DNA of 34,513 nt from Oscillospiraceae bacterium (GTDB lineage: Bacteria; Bacillota; Clostridia; Oscillospirales; Acutalibacteraceae). The stretch's first letter is position 1. Each line of letters begins with the position of its first letter. The stretch lies in contig JAQXLO010000075.1 of the NCBI GenBank assembly GCA_029012165.1, positions 1-34,513 on the forward strand. Direction: 5' to 3'. Below the pieces are notes generated by a model. The model was not told the origin of the DNA. It made no database searches and was given only the letters and a program-made list of their open reading frames with translations. Of the stretch, positions 9,535-17,691 are shown one piece after another. The translations under genes were made by a program, and so were the position numbers.

Positions 9535-9593
9535 CCGGGGCACGATTCCCCTGTCACAGAAACATCACAAACGATTTTCAGGAGGATAAACTT

Positions 9594-10097
9594 ATGGGAC
9601 TTATTGACAAACTCAGAAACATCACCAACATCCCGGACGAGAACTACTACGACGGGGACGACGCCATGGCGGACGGCTACGACTACGAGGGCTACGACGA
9701 TGCCGCCGAGCAGGAGGACGACATCTATGCCGCCCAGGAGACCCATGCCCAGAGACGGGTTCGTTACGACGCTCCCGAGCGGGACAATACGGCAGGTGCA
9801 CGGGTGGTGGACATCAACTCCAACAGCCGCAATCAGGTTGTTTTCAAGAAGCTGGACAAGTTTGAGTCTGTCGTAGAGGTTGCGGACGAGCTGAACAAGA
9901 AAAAGATCGTCATCCTCAATCTGGAGACCTGCCCCAATGACATCACCAGACGGGTACTGGATTTCCTCAGCGGCGTGGCCTACGCCAACTCCGGCTCCAT
10001 CCAGCGTGTCGCAGGTCGAGCGTACATCATCACCCCCAACAACGTCCCGATCAACGGCGAGCTGTTGGATGAGATCGAGGGCGGCGCAAAGCAGTAA
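9594..10097 (+). CDS. sepF: cell division protein SepF
   Basis: SepF binds FtsZ and the membrane and helps form the division ring. The 167-residue protein begins with the amphipathic membrane-targeting helix MGLIDKLRNI. An acidic Tyr/Asp-rich linker covers about residues 18-60. The conserved SepF fold follows: KFESVVEVADELNKKKIVILNLE, then DITRRVLDFLSGVAYA and the final strand RAYIITPNNV. The ATG at 9594 has AGGAGG with 7 bases of spacing. It lies between yggS and a DivIVA-domain gene, as in other Firmicutes. Confidence 0.95.
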   Translation: MGLIDKLRNITNIPDENYYDGDDAMADGYDYEGYDDAAEQEDDIYAAQETHAQRRVRYDAPERDNTAGARVVDINSNSRNQVVFKKLDKFESVVEVADELNKKKIVILNLETCPNDITRRVLDFLSGVAYANSGSIQRVAGRAYIITPNNVPINGELLDEIEGGAKQ

Positions 10098-10130
10098 GCA
10101 TTTCATGTGGGAAGGGAAGGAGAGCCAATC

Positions 10131-11699
10131 ATGCTGACACCCGATAAAATCAAAGAATACAGATTCCAGCCTGCCGGTCAGGGCGTATACAGAGCGGATG
10201 ATGTGGATCGCTTTTTTTCGTCGGTCAGTGCGGACTATGAAACGGTCTACACCGAGCACGGCAAGCTGATCGACCGTGTGCGGATGCTGGTGGAAAAGAT
10301 CAAGAGTCTGGAAGCGCAGATCCAAACATACGAGGAGCAGGAGAACCTGATCAAAAAGACGCTGATCGTCGCCCAGAAGAAGGCGGACGAGATCGAGTCC
10401 TCGGCCAAAACACGCAGCGAGAGCCGCACGGCGGCGGCGGACAAGGAAGCCGCAGAAAAAGTGGCGGCCGCCGAAAAGCACGCCAAGGAGCTGCTGAGCG
10501 CCGCAGAGGAACGCTCCAAGCGGATCATGGCGGAGGTGGAGCAGAAATCCAGAGATATTCTGTCCGGCGCCGGCGCCACTGCGGAAAAGACCATCGGCAC
10601 CGCCAAGGGCAGAGCAACGCTGATGCTCACGGAATCCAAGCAGAGAGCGGAAAAGATCATCGCCGATGCCAAAGCGCAGGCCGATGCGGTATTGGGACCG
10701 CTGCAGGCAGAGGTCGCCAAGGAGAAAAAGGCGCTTGAGGAAGTGCGTGCCGAAAGCAAGGCGTTCAAGAAAAAGATCACCGAGTCCTACTATCAGCAGA
10801 TCGGCATGACGTCGGAGCTGCTGGGCTTTGTGGAGACGGAGGAGCCGCAGACGGCGCCTGTCGCCGAGGCAGTGCCTGCCGCACCGGTGCAGGTGCAGAC
10901 CGAGCAGCCTGCCGACACTCTGCCGCAGGAGGATCTGGCGTTTTTGGACGCAGTGGATACATATGTGCCCGCAGAGGATGACCTGTTTACGGCGATTCTG
11001 GAGGAGACCGTGACCGCCGAGGAGCCGGCGGCAGAGGAACCGGCGCCTGTGCAAGCAGCGGCACAAGAGCCTGCCGCAGAAGTTTCCGTGGCGGAAGAAC
11101 CGGTTGTGGAAGAAGCGGTTGTGGAAGAACCAGCGCAGGAGCCGCAGGAAGAGGAGCATTTTTCCTTTGTGGGCGGCTTTGACTCTCTGGGCTTCGAGGA
11201 GGAAGTGACCGAGGACGAGCAGGAGATCCCCGAGGAGCCGCTGATGAATTTTGACGACATCTTCAACAGCGCCATCGCCGAAACACCGGAGCAGCCCAAG
11301 GAAACTCCCAAAACGGAGACGGACAAGCCCTTCGGTCAGCTGAACGAAAAATACCGCTCCGTTTCTCAGGCACAGGAAGAGGAGCAGGAGGACGAAATGA
11401 CCTTCGGCAGCATTTTCCGCAAGCCTGCGCCGGAGCCTGTACAGGAGCCGACCCGCAGGATCACCCTGCCGCAGGAAGCGCCGCAGGACGAGGCGGACGA
11501 GGCGGACGAGGAAGAGGTCGAAATCGAACAAAAGAAACCCGAAAAGAAGAGGCGCAGACTCTCCTTGTTCAGCAAGTATGAGGACGAGGACGAGGATGAC
11601 GACGAGGACGACGATTACGAGGATGAAGATGACTACGACGAAGACGACGAGGACGACGATGAGGAGTCCGGCGGCTTCAAGGGCTTCTTCCGTAAATAA
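10131..11699 (+). CDS. DivIVA-domain coiled-coil protein with long acidic tail
   Basis: The 522-residue protein starts with a DivIVA-type lipid-binding domain (TPDKIKEYRF, then YRADDVDRFF). Continuous Ala/Glu/Lys coiled coil runs to about residue 235. DivIVA proteins gather at curved membrane near septa and poles and recruit other factors. The second half is unusual: a Pro/Glu/Ala/Val low-complexity region (about 240-350), then from about residue 483 some 30 residues that are almost all Asp and Glu, ending in a short basic/aromatic tip GGFKGFFRK. DivIVA proteins are usually 160-250 residues, so this is a long form. The ATG at 10131 is chosen because GGAG precedes it and the DivIVA motif starts right after; an upstream in-frame ATG at 10107 has no good site. 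Confidence 0.85.
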   Translation: MLTPDKIKEYRFQPAGQGVYRADDVDRFFSSVSADYETVYTEHGKLIDRVRMLVEKIKSLEAQIQTYEEQENLIKKTLIVAQKKADEIESSAKTRSESRTAAADKEAAEKVAAAEKHAKELLSAAEERSKRIMAEVEQKSRDILSGAGATAEKTIGTAKGRATLMLTESKQRAEKIIADAKAQADAVLGPLQAEVAKEKKALEEVRAESKAFKKKITESYYQQIGMTSELLGFVETEEPQTAPVAEAVPAAPVQVQTEQPADTLPQEDLAFLDAVDTYVPAEDDLFTAILEETVTAEEPAAEEPAPVQAAAQEPAAEVSVAEEPVVEEAVVEEPAQEPQEEEHFSFVGGFDSLGFEEEVTEDEQEIPEEPLMNFDDIFNSAIAETPEQPKETPKTETDKPFGQLNEKYRSVSQAQEEEQEDEMTFGSIFRKPAPEPVQEPTRRITLPQEAPQDEADEADEEEVEIEQKKPEKKRRRLSLFSKYEDEDEDDDEDDDYEDEDDYDEDDEDDDEESGGFKGFFRK

Positions 11700-11728
11700 A
11701 AGCGAAGGAAAAAACAAAGGAGAATCGA

Positions 11729-12205
11729 ATGCGCAGAGTTTGGTCGATGGCTGCCATCGTGTTGGCGACGGCTCTGGATCAGGGCTTGAAGGTGCTGGCT
11801 GAGCACACCCTCGGCGGCGGAAAGGTACTCTCGCTGGAGCCGATCGTTGCCCTGCGCTACGTGCGCAACAGCGGCGCAGCGTTCAGTCTGTTCAGCGCCC
11901 ACACGGAATTGCTGTCCATCGGGACGGGCATCCTGCTTGCGGCAGGCGTGGCTGTGCTGATGAGCAAAAAGATCAAGAGCGGACTTTTGTATACGGCGCT
12001 TACCATGATCGTCGCCGGAGGACTCGGCAACCTGATCGACCGTGTGCGTCTGGGCTATGTGATCGACTACATCGACCCGCTGTTTGTCAAGTTTGCCGTG
12101 TTCAACTTTGCGGACTGCCTGATCACCGTGGGTGCGGCACTGCTGATTTTGTGGCTGATCCTCGACACCGTGCGGGAAAAGAAGGAAAAGAAGGAGCGCA
12201 CATGA
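11729..12205 (+). CDS. lspA: lipoprotein signal peptidase LspA
   Basis: LspA (signal peptidase II) removes signal peptides from prolipoproteins in the membrane. The 158-residue protein has four hydrophobic segments. The conserved RNSGAAFSLF is at about residues 46-55, and GNLIDRVRLGYVIDYID carries the first catalytic Asp (D113). FNFADCLI carries the second (D129). The basic end KEKKERT is cytoplasmic. The start has AAAGGAGAATCG upstream. The stop overlaps the rluD start (ATGA), a very common lspA-rluD pairing. Confidence 0.96.
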   Translation: MRRVWSMAAIVLATALDQGLKVLAEHTLGGGKVLSLEPIVALRYVRNSGAAFSLFSAHTELLSIGTGILLAAGVAVLMSKKIKSGLLYTALTMIVAGGLGNLIDRVRLGYVIDYIDPLFVKFAVFNFADCLITVGAALLILWLILDTVREKKEKKERT

Positions 12206-13131
12206 GAGTCTTTACCGTACCGCCCGAAGGGGCGGGACAGCGGCTGGACAAGACGCTGGCGCTGCTGGAGCCGGAATGGTCCCGTTCCTTTATCCAAAAA
12301 CTGCTGGAGGACGGCAGGGTAGAGATCGGCGGCAAAACGGCATCCAAAAACAGCAAGCCTGCCGCCGGCGCAGAGGTGACGGTGGACGAGCCGCCTTTGC
12401 GGACGATCGAAGCGGCGCCGCAGAATATCCCGCTGGATATCCGCTACGAGGACGAGGATCTGCTGGTGGTCAACAAGCCCCGGGGCATGGTGGTACATCC
12501 GGCGCCGGGCAGCCCGGACGGCACGCTGGTCAACGCCCTGCTGTATCACTGCGGCGACAGTCTTTCCGGCATCAACGGGGCGATCCGCCCCGGTATTGTG
12601 CACCGCATCGACAAGGACACCAGCGGTCTTTTGATCGTGGCGAAAAACGACAGCGCCCACCGTGCGCTTGCCGAGCAGATTCGGGAGCATTCCTTTCGCC
12701 GGGAATACCGTGCCGTACTGCACGGGCACTTCCGGGAACCCACCGGCACGATCCATGCGCCCATCGGACGCAGTGAAAAAGACCGCAAGAAAATGTGCGT
12801 GACCGACAAAAACGCCCGGGATGCGGTCACCCATTACGAAATTTTAGAGGACTGCGGTGCGTTTTCCTTTGCGAGACTGCGGCTGGAAACGGGCAGAACC
12901 CACCAGATCCGTGTCCATATGGCCTACATCGGACACCCCGTGGCAGGGGATCCCGTCTACGGTCCGAAAAACGGCGTGACGGAACTGCACGGACAGTGCC
13001 TGCATGCAGGACTGATCGGATTTTTGCATCCGACGGACGGGCGCTACATCGAGATCAGCGCCGAACTGCCGCCTTACTTTGAGACCTTTCTCGCAAAGAT
13101 ACGCAAAATATATGGGAGAGATGCAACATGA
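12202..13131 (+). CDS. rluD: RluD-type ribosomal large subunit pseudouridine synthase
   Basis: This RluA-family enzyme isomerises uridine to pseudouridine in 23S rRNA. The 309-residue protein has an S4 RNA-binding domain at about residues 12-62. The catalytic domain contains VNKPRGMVVHPAP, then HRIDKDTSG with catalytic D137, and KTGRTHQIRVH-like ETGRTHQIRVHMAYIGHPVAG. The start ATG overlaps the lspA stop, and the stop overlaps the next start (ATGA). The exact target uridines cannot be told from sequence: RluD (U1911/1915/1917) is most likely from position and domain order, with RluC or RluB-like alternatives. Confidence 0.93.
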   Translation: MRVFTVPPEGAGQRLDKTLALLEPEWSRSFIQKLLEDGRVEIGGKTASKNSKPAAGAEVTVDEPPLRTIEAAPQNIPLDIRYEDEDLLVVNKPRGMVVHPAPGSPDGTLVNALLYHCGDSLSGINGAIRPGIVHRIDKDTSGLLIVAKNDSAHRALAEQIREHSFRREYRAVLHGHFREPTGTIHAPIGRSEKDRKKMCVTDKNARDAVTHYEILEDCGAFSFARLRLETGRTHQIRVHMAYIGHPVAGDPVYGPKNGVTELHGQCLHAGLIGFLHPTDGRYIEISAELPPYFETFLAKIRKIYGRDAT

Positions 13132-13607
13132 CGAAGGACAACAAGATCATTACGGCGATTATCGCAGTGATCGCATCGGCGGCGGTGTGCCTGCTGCTCT
13201 TTTTCGGCGTGCACTACCTGTTCGGCAATCCGGCCAAGGTCGTGTTTGCTCCCGACATGAAAACATTCACCGTCGTCGGCGGCGCCGACTACACCACGGG
13301 AGAGATCGCCGATTATCTGCGCAGCATGAAGTCGGAAAAGGCGTCATACAAGCGCATCACGGACAAGCTCTACTGCGCCGAGGCGGAGAACGTGTACGAA
13401 AACCTGAACACGCTCATGCAGTCTCTGGGCTACAAGTACATCGGCTGTGACGGCACGCTGATCAATATGCGCTGCTTCTACAGGGACGGCAAGGCGCTGT
13501 GGGTGCGTGTGGAGTACGACCTCAACGCCGTCTGGTGCCTGTGGAATTTCAGCGACGAGTTCGAGTATGACCTGGCCAAGGCCGGGTATAAAACAATGGA
13601 CTATTAA
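13128..13607 (+). CDS. small membrane-anchored protein of unknown function
   Basis: I do not recognise this 159-residue protein. It has a short basic N-terminus (MTKDNK), one membrane segment at about residues 8-31 and then an outer domain of about 125 residues with mixed alpha/beta character. It contains five cysteines and several Tyr/Trp near the end (AVWCLWNF). It is translationally coupled to rluD through an ATGA overlap, so it belongs to the lspA-rluD transcript. The next gene starts 43 bases later with its own strong ribosome site. Confidence 0.75.
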   Translation: MTKDNKIITAIIAVIASAAVCLLLFFGVHYLFGNPAKVVFAPDMKTFTVVGGADYTTGEIADYLRSMKSEKASYKRITDKLYCAEAENVYENLNTLMQSLGYKYIGCDGTLINMRCFYRDGKALWVRVEYDLNAVWCLWNFSDEFEYDLAKAGYKTMDY

Positions 13608-13650
13608 TGGACAATTAAGGCTATTCAATAAACCAATGGAGGTGGCTGTA

Positions 13651-14493
13651 TTGAACGCAGCAGAAAAAAAGGAATTGCAAATCACCGCCTGTAAGGTACG
13701 CATGGGCATCGTGGAAAGCGTATTTCAGGCAAAGTCCGGGCATCCGGGCGGGTCACTGTCCTCGGCGGACGTGATGACCTATCTTTACTTTAAAGTCATG
13801 CGTGTGGATGCGCAGAACCCCGATTGGGAGGGTCGTGATCGTTTTGTGCTGTCCAAGGGTCATGTTTCCCCCTGCCTGTACTCGGTGCTGGCGCAGAAGG
13901 GATTCTTCCCCGTGGAGGAGCTGAAAACCTTCCGCAAGGTCGAATCCAGACTGCAGGGGCATCCCAGTATGCACTGCACGCCCGGCGTGGACATGAGCTC
14001 CGGCTCCCTGGGACAGGGCATTTCCACGGCGGTGGGCATGGCGCTGGGTGCCAAGCTGCGCAAAGACGGCGTGCGTGTATACACGCTGCTGGGTGACGGT
14101 GAGATCGAGGAAGGACAGGTCTGGGAAGCGGCCATGTACGCCGCCGCCAAAAAGCTGGACAACCTGGTCGCCATCGTGGACAACAACAACCTCCAGATCG
14201 ACGGCACCGTCGAAGAGGTCAACTCCCCCTATCCCATCGGGGAAAAGTTTGCCGCTTTCGGCTGGAACGTGATCGAGATCGACGCCCATGATTTTGAGCA
14301 GATCGAAGCTGCCTTTGAAAAAGCGTCCACGGCGAACGGCAAGCCCACCGTGATCGTGGCCAAGAGCGTCAAGGGCAAGGGTGTCTCCTTCATGGAGAAC
14401 CAGGTCTCCTGGCACGGCAGCGCACCCAATGCCGAGCAGTATGCTGCGGCAATGGCAGAACTCAACGCCGCACTGGCAGAATTGGAGGGCTAA
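13651..14493 (+). CDS. transketolase, N-terminal (TPP-binding) subunit
   Basis: Together with the next gene this forms a split transketolase, which moves two-carbon units in the pentose phosphate pathway. The 280-residue subunit has SGHPGGSLSSADV, FVLSKGHVSPCLY, GSLGQGIS and the thiamine diphosphate/magnesium motif GDGEIEEGQVWEA ... NNN. The TTG start at 13651 is chosen because GGAGGTGG lies 5-12 bases before it; the in-frame ATG at 13636 overlaps that site. Two-gene transketolases are common in Firmicutes, Thermotogae and archaea. DXP synthase is excluded by the split form and motif set. Confidence 0.94.
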   Translation: MNAAEKKELQITACKVRMGIVESVFQAKSGHPGGSLSSADVMTYLYFKVMRVDAQNPDWEGRDRFVLSKGHVSPCLYSVLAQKGFFPVEELKTFRKVESRLQGHPSMHCTPGVDMSSGSLGQGISTAVGMALGAKLRKDGVRVYTLLGDGEIEEGQVWEAAMYAAAKKLDNLVAIVDNNNLQIDGTVEEVNSPYPIGEKFAAFGWNVIEIDAHDFEQIEAAFEKASTANGKPTVIVAKSVKGKGVSFMENQVSWHGSAPNAEQYAAAMAELNAALAELEG

Positions 14494-14495
14494 TC

Positions 14496-15443
14496 ATGGC
14501 AGATATTGTAAAAATCGCAACCCGTGACAGTTACGGAAAAGCGCTTGTGGAAATGGGCGCTGTGAACGATAAATTGATCGTTCTGGATGCCGACCTTGCC
14601 GCCGCCACCAAAACGGCAGGCTTCAAAAAGGCGTATCCCGACCGCTTCTTCGATACCGGTATTGCCGAGAGCAACATGATGTGCGTTGCGGCAGGTCTGT
14701 CCACCATGGGCTACACCGTGTTCGCCAGCACCTTTGCCATGTTTGCCGCAGGACGTGCCTTTGAGCAGGTGCGCAACACCATCGGCTACCCCCACCTGAA
14801 CGTTAAGATCGGCGCCACCCATGCGGGCATCTCCGTCGGCGAGGACGGCGCAAGCCACCAGTGCTGTGAGGACATCGCCCTGATGCGCACCATCCCCGGT
14901 ATGACCATCATCAATCCCGCCGACGACGTGGAAGCCCGTCAGGCCGTGTACGCCGCCGCCGCTATGGAAGGTCCCGTATATATGCGCTTCGGCAGATTGG
15001 CTGTCCCCGTGATCTTCGACGACAGCTACAAGTTCGAGATCGGCAAGGGCGTACAGCTGGTGGACGGCAAGGACGTCACCATCATCGCCACCGGTCTCAT
15101 GGTCGCACAGGCGCTGCAGGCCGCAGAGCTTCTCAAGGCAGAGGGCATCTCCGCCGCCGTGGTCAACATGGCGACCATCAAGCCCATCGACCGGGACATC
15201 ATCATCCGTGCCGCCAAGGAGACCGGCTGTATCGTTACCGCAGAGGAGCACAACATCATCGGCGGTCTGGGCGGCGCAGTGGCAGAGGTCGTCAGCGAGA
15301 GCGTGCCCGTGCCGGTTCTGCGTCTGGGCGTGGAGGACACCTTCGGTCGTTCCGGCCCCGCAGCGGAACTGCTGCACGTATTCGGTCTGGACGCCGCACA
15401 CATTGCCGAAAAGGCAAAGGCGGCTGTTGCACTGAAGAAATAA
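14496..15443 (+). CDS. transketolase, C-terminal (pyrimidine-binding) subunit
   Basis: This is the second half of the split transketolase, 315 residues. It has the pyrimidine-binding domain with VLDADLAAATKT, RFFDTGIAESNM (the Glu that activates thiamine), FASTFAMFAAGRAFEQ and THAGISVGEDGASHQ. The C-terminal transketolase domain has TIIATGLMVAQAL, EEHNIIGGLGGAV and RLGVEDTFGRSG. It starts three bases after the stop of the N-terminal subunit, with GGAGG upstream, so both are made from one message in equal amounts. The gene is followed by a non-coding inverted-repeat region. Confidence 0.94.
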   Translation: MADIVKIATRDSYGKALVEMGAVNDKLIVLDADLAAATKTAGFKKAYPDRFFDTGIAESNMMCVAAGLSTMGYTVFASTFAMFAAGRAFEQVRNTIGYPHLNVKIGATHAGISVGEDGASHQCCEDIALMRTIPGMTIINPADDVEARQAVYAAAAMEGPVYMRFGRLAVPVIFDDSYKFEIGKGVQLVDGKDVTIIATGLMVAQALQAAELLKAEGISAAVVNMATIKPIDRDIIIRAAKETGCIVTAEEHNIIGGLGGAVAEVVSESVPVPVLRLGVEDTFGRSGPAAELLHVFGLDAAHIAEKAKAAVALKK

Positions 15444-15457
15444 GCTGCAACATCGGT

Positions 15458-15671
15458 GGGGTTGTCGCATTTCGCGTAGAACAAAAAGAAAAGAAAAACA
15501 GATCCTTTCCTCGAACAAAATATTATGGAAAAGTTTCTGCTCATTTTTTAATAGAGAAATTACACAAGGAATTGTAGTTGTTTCTTTTTTCGCCGTTTTT
15601 TCGCCCTCGACGTATCCGTATACGCCTATCGGGCGAAGAAAACGGCGTCTTCATCGAAATGCGACAGCCCC
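15458..15671. repeat. 214-bp element with 17-bp terminal inverted repeats (MITE-like)
   Basis: The 17-base ends at 15458-15474 and 15655-15671 are inverted copies matching at 16 of 17 positions (one end has GGGGTTGTCG, the other reads GGGGCTGTCG on the opposite strand). They enclose an AT-rich stretch without a convincing gene. An inner hairpin at 15591-15647 lies against the right end. Size, terminal inverted repeats and lack of coding capacity fit a miniature inverted-repeat transposable element. A clear target duplication was not seen. It fills the 302-base gap between the transketolase operon and the next gene. Confidence 0.6.
15591..15647. repeat. inner hairpin of the 214-bp element
   Basis: CGCCGTTTTTTCGCCC at 15591-15606 pairs with GGGCGAAGAAAACGGCG at 15631-15647 with one bulged base, around a 24-base loop. 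There is no T-tract after it on the + strand, so it is not a standard terminator, though it may still slow transcription leaving the transketolase genes. Confidence 0.6.
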
Positions 15672-15745
15672 TTTTGCCGATTTTATACGGGCATTGCCGC
15701 ACCCTTTGCGGCGGCATGATCCGAAAACATTTTCTGGAGAAGAGC

Positions 15746-16075
15746 ATGGCTGAGAGTAAGAGCGACATCCTGTTTGGCAAGTCCGTGTTCGGCGGCTTTG
15801 ACCGAAAGGACGTCATAGAGTATATTGACACCCTGCAGCGCCGGTCGCAGGCAAAACTGCGTGCGGAGCTGGAGAGTGCGGAAAATCGGATCGCACAGCT
15901 GACGGCGGCGCTGGAGACGGCGAATGCGGAAAACGCACGCTTGCAGGAGGAAGTTTTGCAGCTGCAGGCGGAGCTGAAAGTGACGCAGACGGAGAATGCG
16001 CTGTTCCGTGAAAACGGATCATCCCCGAAATCCATCGGGGATGTGGATGCCATGGTGCATCGGAATCTGGGCTGA
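15746..16075 (+). CDS. short DivIVA-like coiled-coil protein
   Basis: The 109-residue protein opens with FGGFDRKDVIEYIDTLQ (about residues 15-31), which resembles the N-terminal DivIVA segment (a Phe-Gly-turn then V..FID). Leucine/alanine/glutamate coiled coil follows to about residue 90, then a short tail. It has no membrane segment. The ATG at 15746 has TGGAGAAGAG before it. It sits alone between a repeat element and a fumarase subunit gene, apart from the main division cluster. A polar or septal scaffold role is plausible but inferred; some proteins with this pattern are only annotated as hypothetical. Confidence 0.65.
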   Translation: MAESKSDILFGKSVFGGFDRKDVIEYIDTLQRRSQAKLRAELESAENRIAQLTAALETANAENARLQEEVLQLQAELKVTQTENALFRENGSSPKSIGDVDAMVHRNLG

Positions 16076-16100
16076 TTTTCGGAATTTGAGGATAATTTTA

Positions 16101-16631
16101 ATGGCAGAGCATAGAATTAAAGTTGAGGAAATCCGGGCAAAAGCGCCCGATTTGCACGCCGGCGACCGTGTGTATCTTTCGGGAACGGTCTACACCGCCC
16201 GGGATGCGGCGCATAAACGTCTGACCGCCCTGCTCGACGAGGGCGAGGAACTGCCCCTGCCGCTGGAGGGCGCCTGCATCTACTATGCCGGACCCACGCC
16301 TGCGGAGCCGGGCGCAGTGATCGGCAGCTGCGGTCCCACCACATCCGGCAGGATGGATCGCTTTGCCCCGAGGCTTCTGGATCTCGGACTGGCGGCGATG
16401 ATCGGCAAGGGACAGCGCAGTGCGCAGGTGGTGGACGCCATTGTCCGCAACAAGGCGGTGTACCTGTGTGCCGTGGGCGGCGCAGGCGCATTGGCGGCGC
16501 AGTGCATCCGTACCTGCGAGGAGATCGCCTTTCACGACCTCGGCTGTGAGAGCATCAAGCGGCTCACGGTGCAGGACTTTCCGCTGATCGTGGCCATCGA
16601 CGCCGCCGGGAATAATCTGTTCGAGAGGTAA
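16101..16631 (+). CDS. Fe-S fumarate hydratase/tartrate dehydratase family, beta subunit
   Basis: The 176-residue protein matches the beta (C-terminal) domain of class I Fe-S hydro-lyases, which add or remove water on fumarate/malate or tartrate. Diagnostic stretches are DRVYLSGTVYTARDAAHKRL, IYYAGPTP, GSCGPTTSGRMDRF and IGKGQRS, then VGGAGALAAQCI. The alpha subunit, which carries the [4Fe-4S] ligands, is not next to it or anywhere else in the window, so the partner must be encoded elsewhere. The ATG has TTGAGG about 11 bases upstream. The phosphate transporter gene starts 4 bases after its stop. Confidence 0.88.
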   Translation: MAEHRIKVEEIRAKAPDLHAGDRVYLSGTVYTARDAAHKRLTALLDEGEELPLPLEGACIYYAGPTPAEPGAVIGSCGPTTSGRMDRFAPRLLDLGLAAMIGKGQRSAQVVDAIVRNKAVYLCAVGGAGALAAQCIRTCEEIAFHDLGCESIKRLTVQDFPLIVAIDAAGNNLFER

Positions 16632-16635
16632 ACGT

Positions 16636-17676
16636 ATGCCCCTGTCGGAATTTCTGACGCAAGTTTTGCAGAACCCCGCCCTGCTGATCACATCCCTGCT
16701 GACGCTGGGGGTGATCTTTGTCAACGGCTGGACGGACGCACCCAACGCCATCGCCACTTGCGTGTCCACACGGTGTATGCCGGTGCGTGCGGCGGTGCTG
16801 ATGGCGGCGGTGTTCAACCTGCTGGGCGTTTTGATTATGACCTCCGTCAGTGCCGAGGTGGCGCAGACGATCTACAACATCGCCGACTTCGGCGGGGATT
16901 CGCACCGGGCGCTGATCGCCCTGTGCGCCGCCATGACGGCCATCGTGCTGTGGGCAACGGCGGCGTGGTATTTCGGCATTCCCACCAGCGAGAGCCATGC
17001 GCTGATCGCCGGCGTTTCCGGTGCGGCCATCGCCCTGAACGGCGGCTTCGGCGGCATCAACGGTTCGGAGTGGATCAAGGTCATTTACGGTTTGGGACTG
17101 TCCACCGTGCTGGGCTTTGTGTCCGGCTTCGTGATCGTCAAAACGGTTGCCCTGCTGTTTCGCAATGTTCGCAGGAGCAGGACGCAGGGCTTTTTCCGCG
17201 GGGCGCAGATCTTCGGCGGCGCCGCCATGGCGTTTATGCACGGTGCGCAGGACGGGCAGAAATTTATCGGCATCTTCCTTTTGGGAATCTCCCTGACGGG
17301 TGTCGGAACGGAAAGCTTTTCCGTCCCGCTGTGGCTGATGCTTTTGTGTGCCGCAGTTATGGGTGTGGGCACCTCCGTCGGCGGGTATAAGATCATCAAG
17401 TCCGTGGGCATGGATATGGTAAAGTTGGAAAAGTACGAGGGCTTTTCCGCCGATCTGGCAGGGGCGTTTTGCCTGCTGCTGTCCACCGTGACGGGGCTTC
17501 CCGTCAGCACGACCCATACCAAGACCACCGCCATCATGGGCGTGGGTGCGGCAAAGCGCATTCGGGGGGTCAACTGGAGCGTGGTCAAGGATATGATGCT
17601 CGCATGGGTGCTGACGTTCCCGGGGTGCGGGCTGGTCGGATATCTGGTTGCACGGCTGTTTATCTATATTTTTTAA
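16636..17676 (+). CDS. PiT-family inorganic phosphate transporter
   Basis: A membrane permease that moves phosphate with a cation. The 346-residue protein has about ten hydrophobic segments and the two inverted family signatures: GWTDAPNAIATCVSTR at about residues 31-46 and FMHGAQDGQKFIGIF at about residues 200-214. Length is normal for bacterial PiT proteins. The ATG at 16636 has GAGAGG just upstream, and the gene directly follows the fumarase subunit gene, so they are probably cotranscribed. Low-affinity PiT proteins can also carry metal-phosphate complexes. The 3' end is followed by a hairpin-rich repeat. Confidence 0.93.
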   Translation: MPLSEFLTQVLQNPALLITSLLTLGVIFVNGWTDAPNAIATCVSTRCMPVRAAVLMAAVFNLLGVLIMTSVSAEVAQTIYNIADFGGDSHRALIALCAAMTAIVLWATAAWYFGIPTSESHALIAGVSGAAIALNGGFGGINGSEWIKVIYGLGLSTVLGFVSGFVIVKTVALLFRNVRRSRTQGFFRGAQIFGGAAMAFMHGAQDGQKFIGIFLLGISLTGVGTESFSVPLWLMLLCAAVMGVGTSVGGYKIIKSVGMDMVKLEKYEGFSADLAGAFCLLLSTVTGLPVSTTHTKTTAIMGVGAAKRIRGVNWSVVKDMMLAWVLTFPGCGLVGYLVARLFIYIF

Positions 17677-17691
17677 CGCATTCTTCACGGA

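Noticed and set aside
9525..11717. A 730-codon open frame on the - strand opposite sepF and divIVA
   Set aside because: Low-complexity Leu/Val/Arg sequence produced by the antisense of Asp/Glu-rich genes; both + strand genes are certain.
15591..15647. Intrinsic terminator of the transketolase operon
   Set aside because: The stem is good but no T-run follows it on either strand, and it is better explained as part of the inverted-repeat element.
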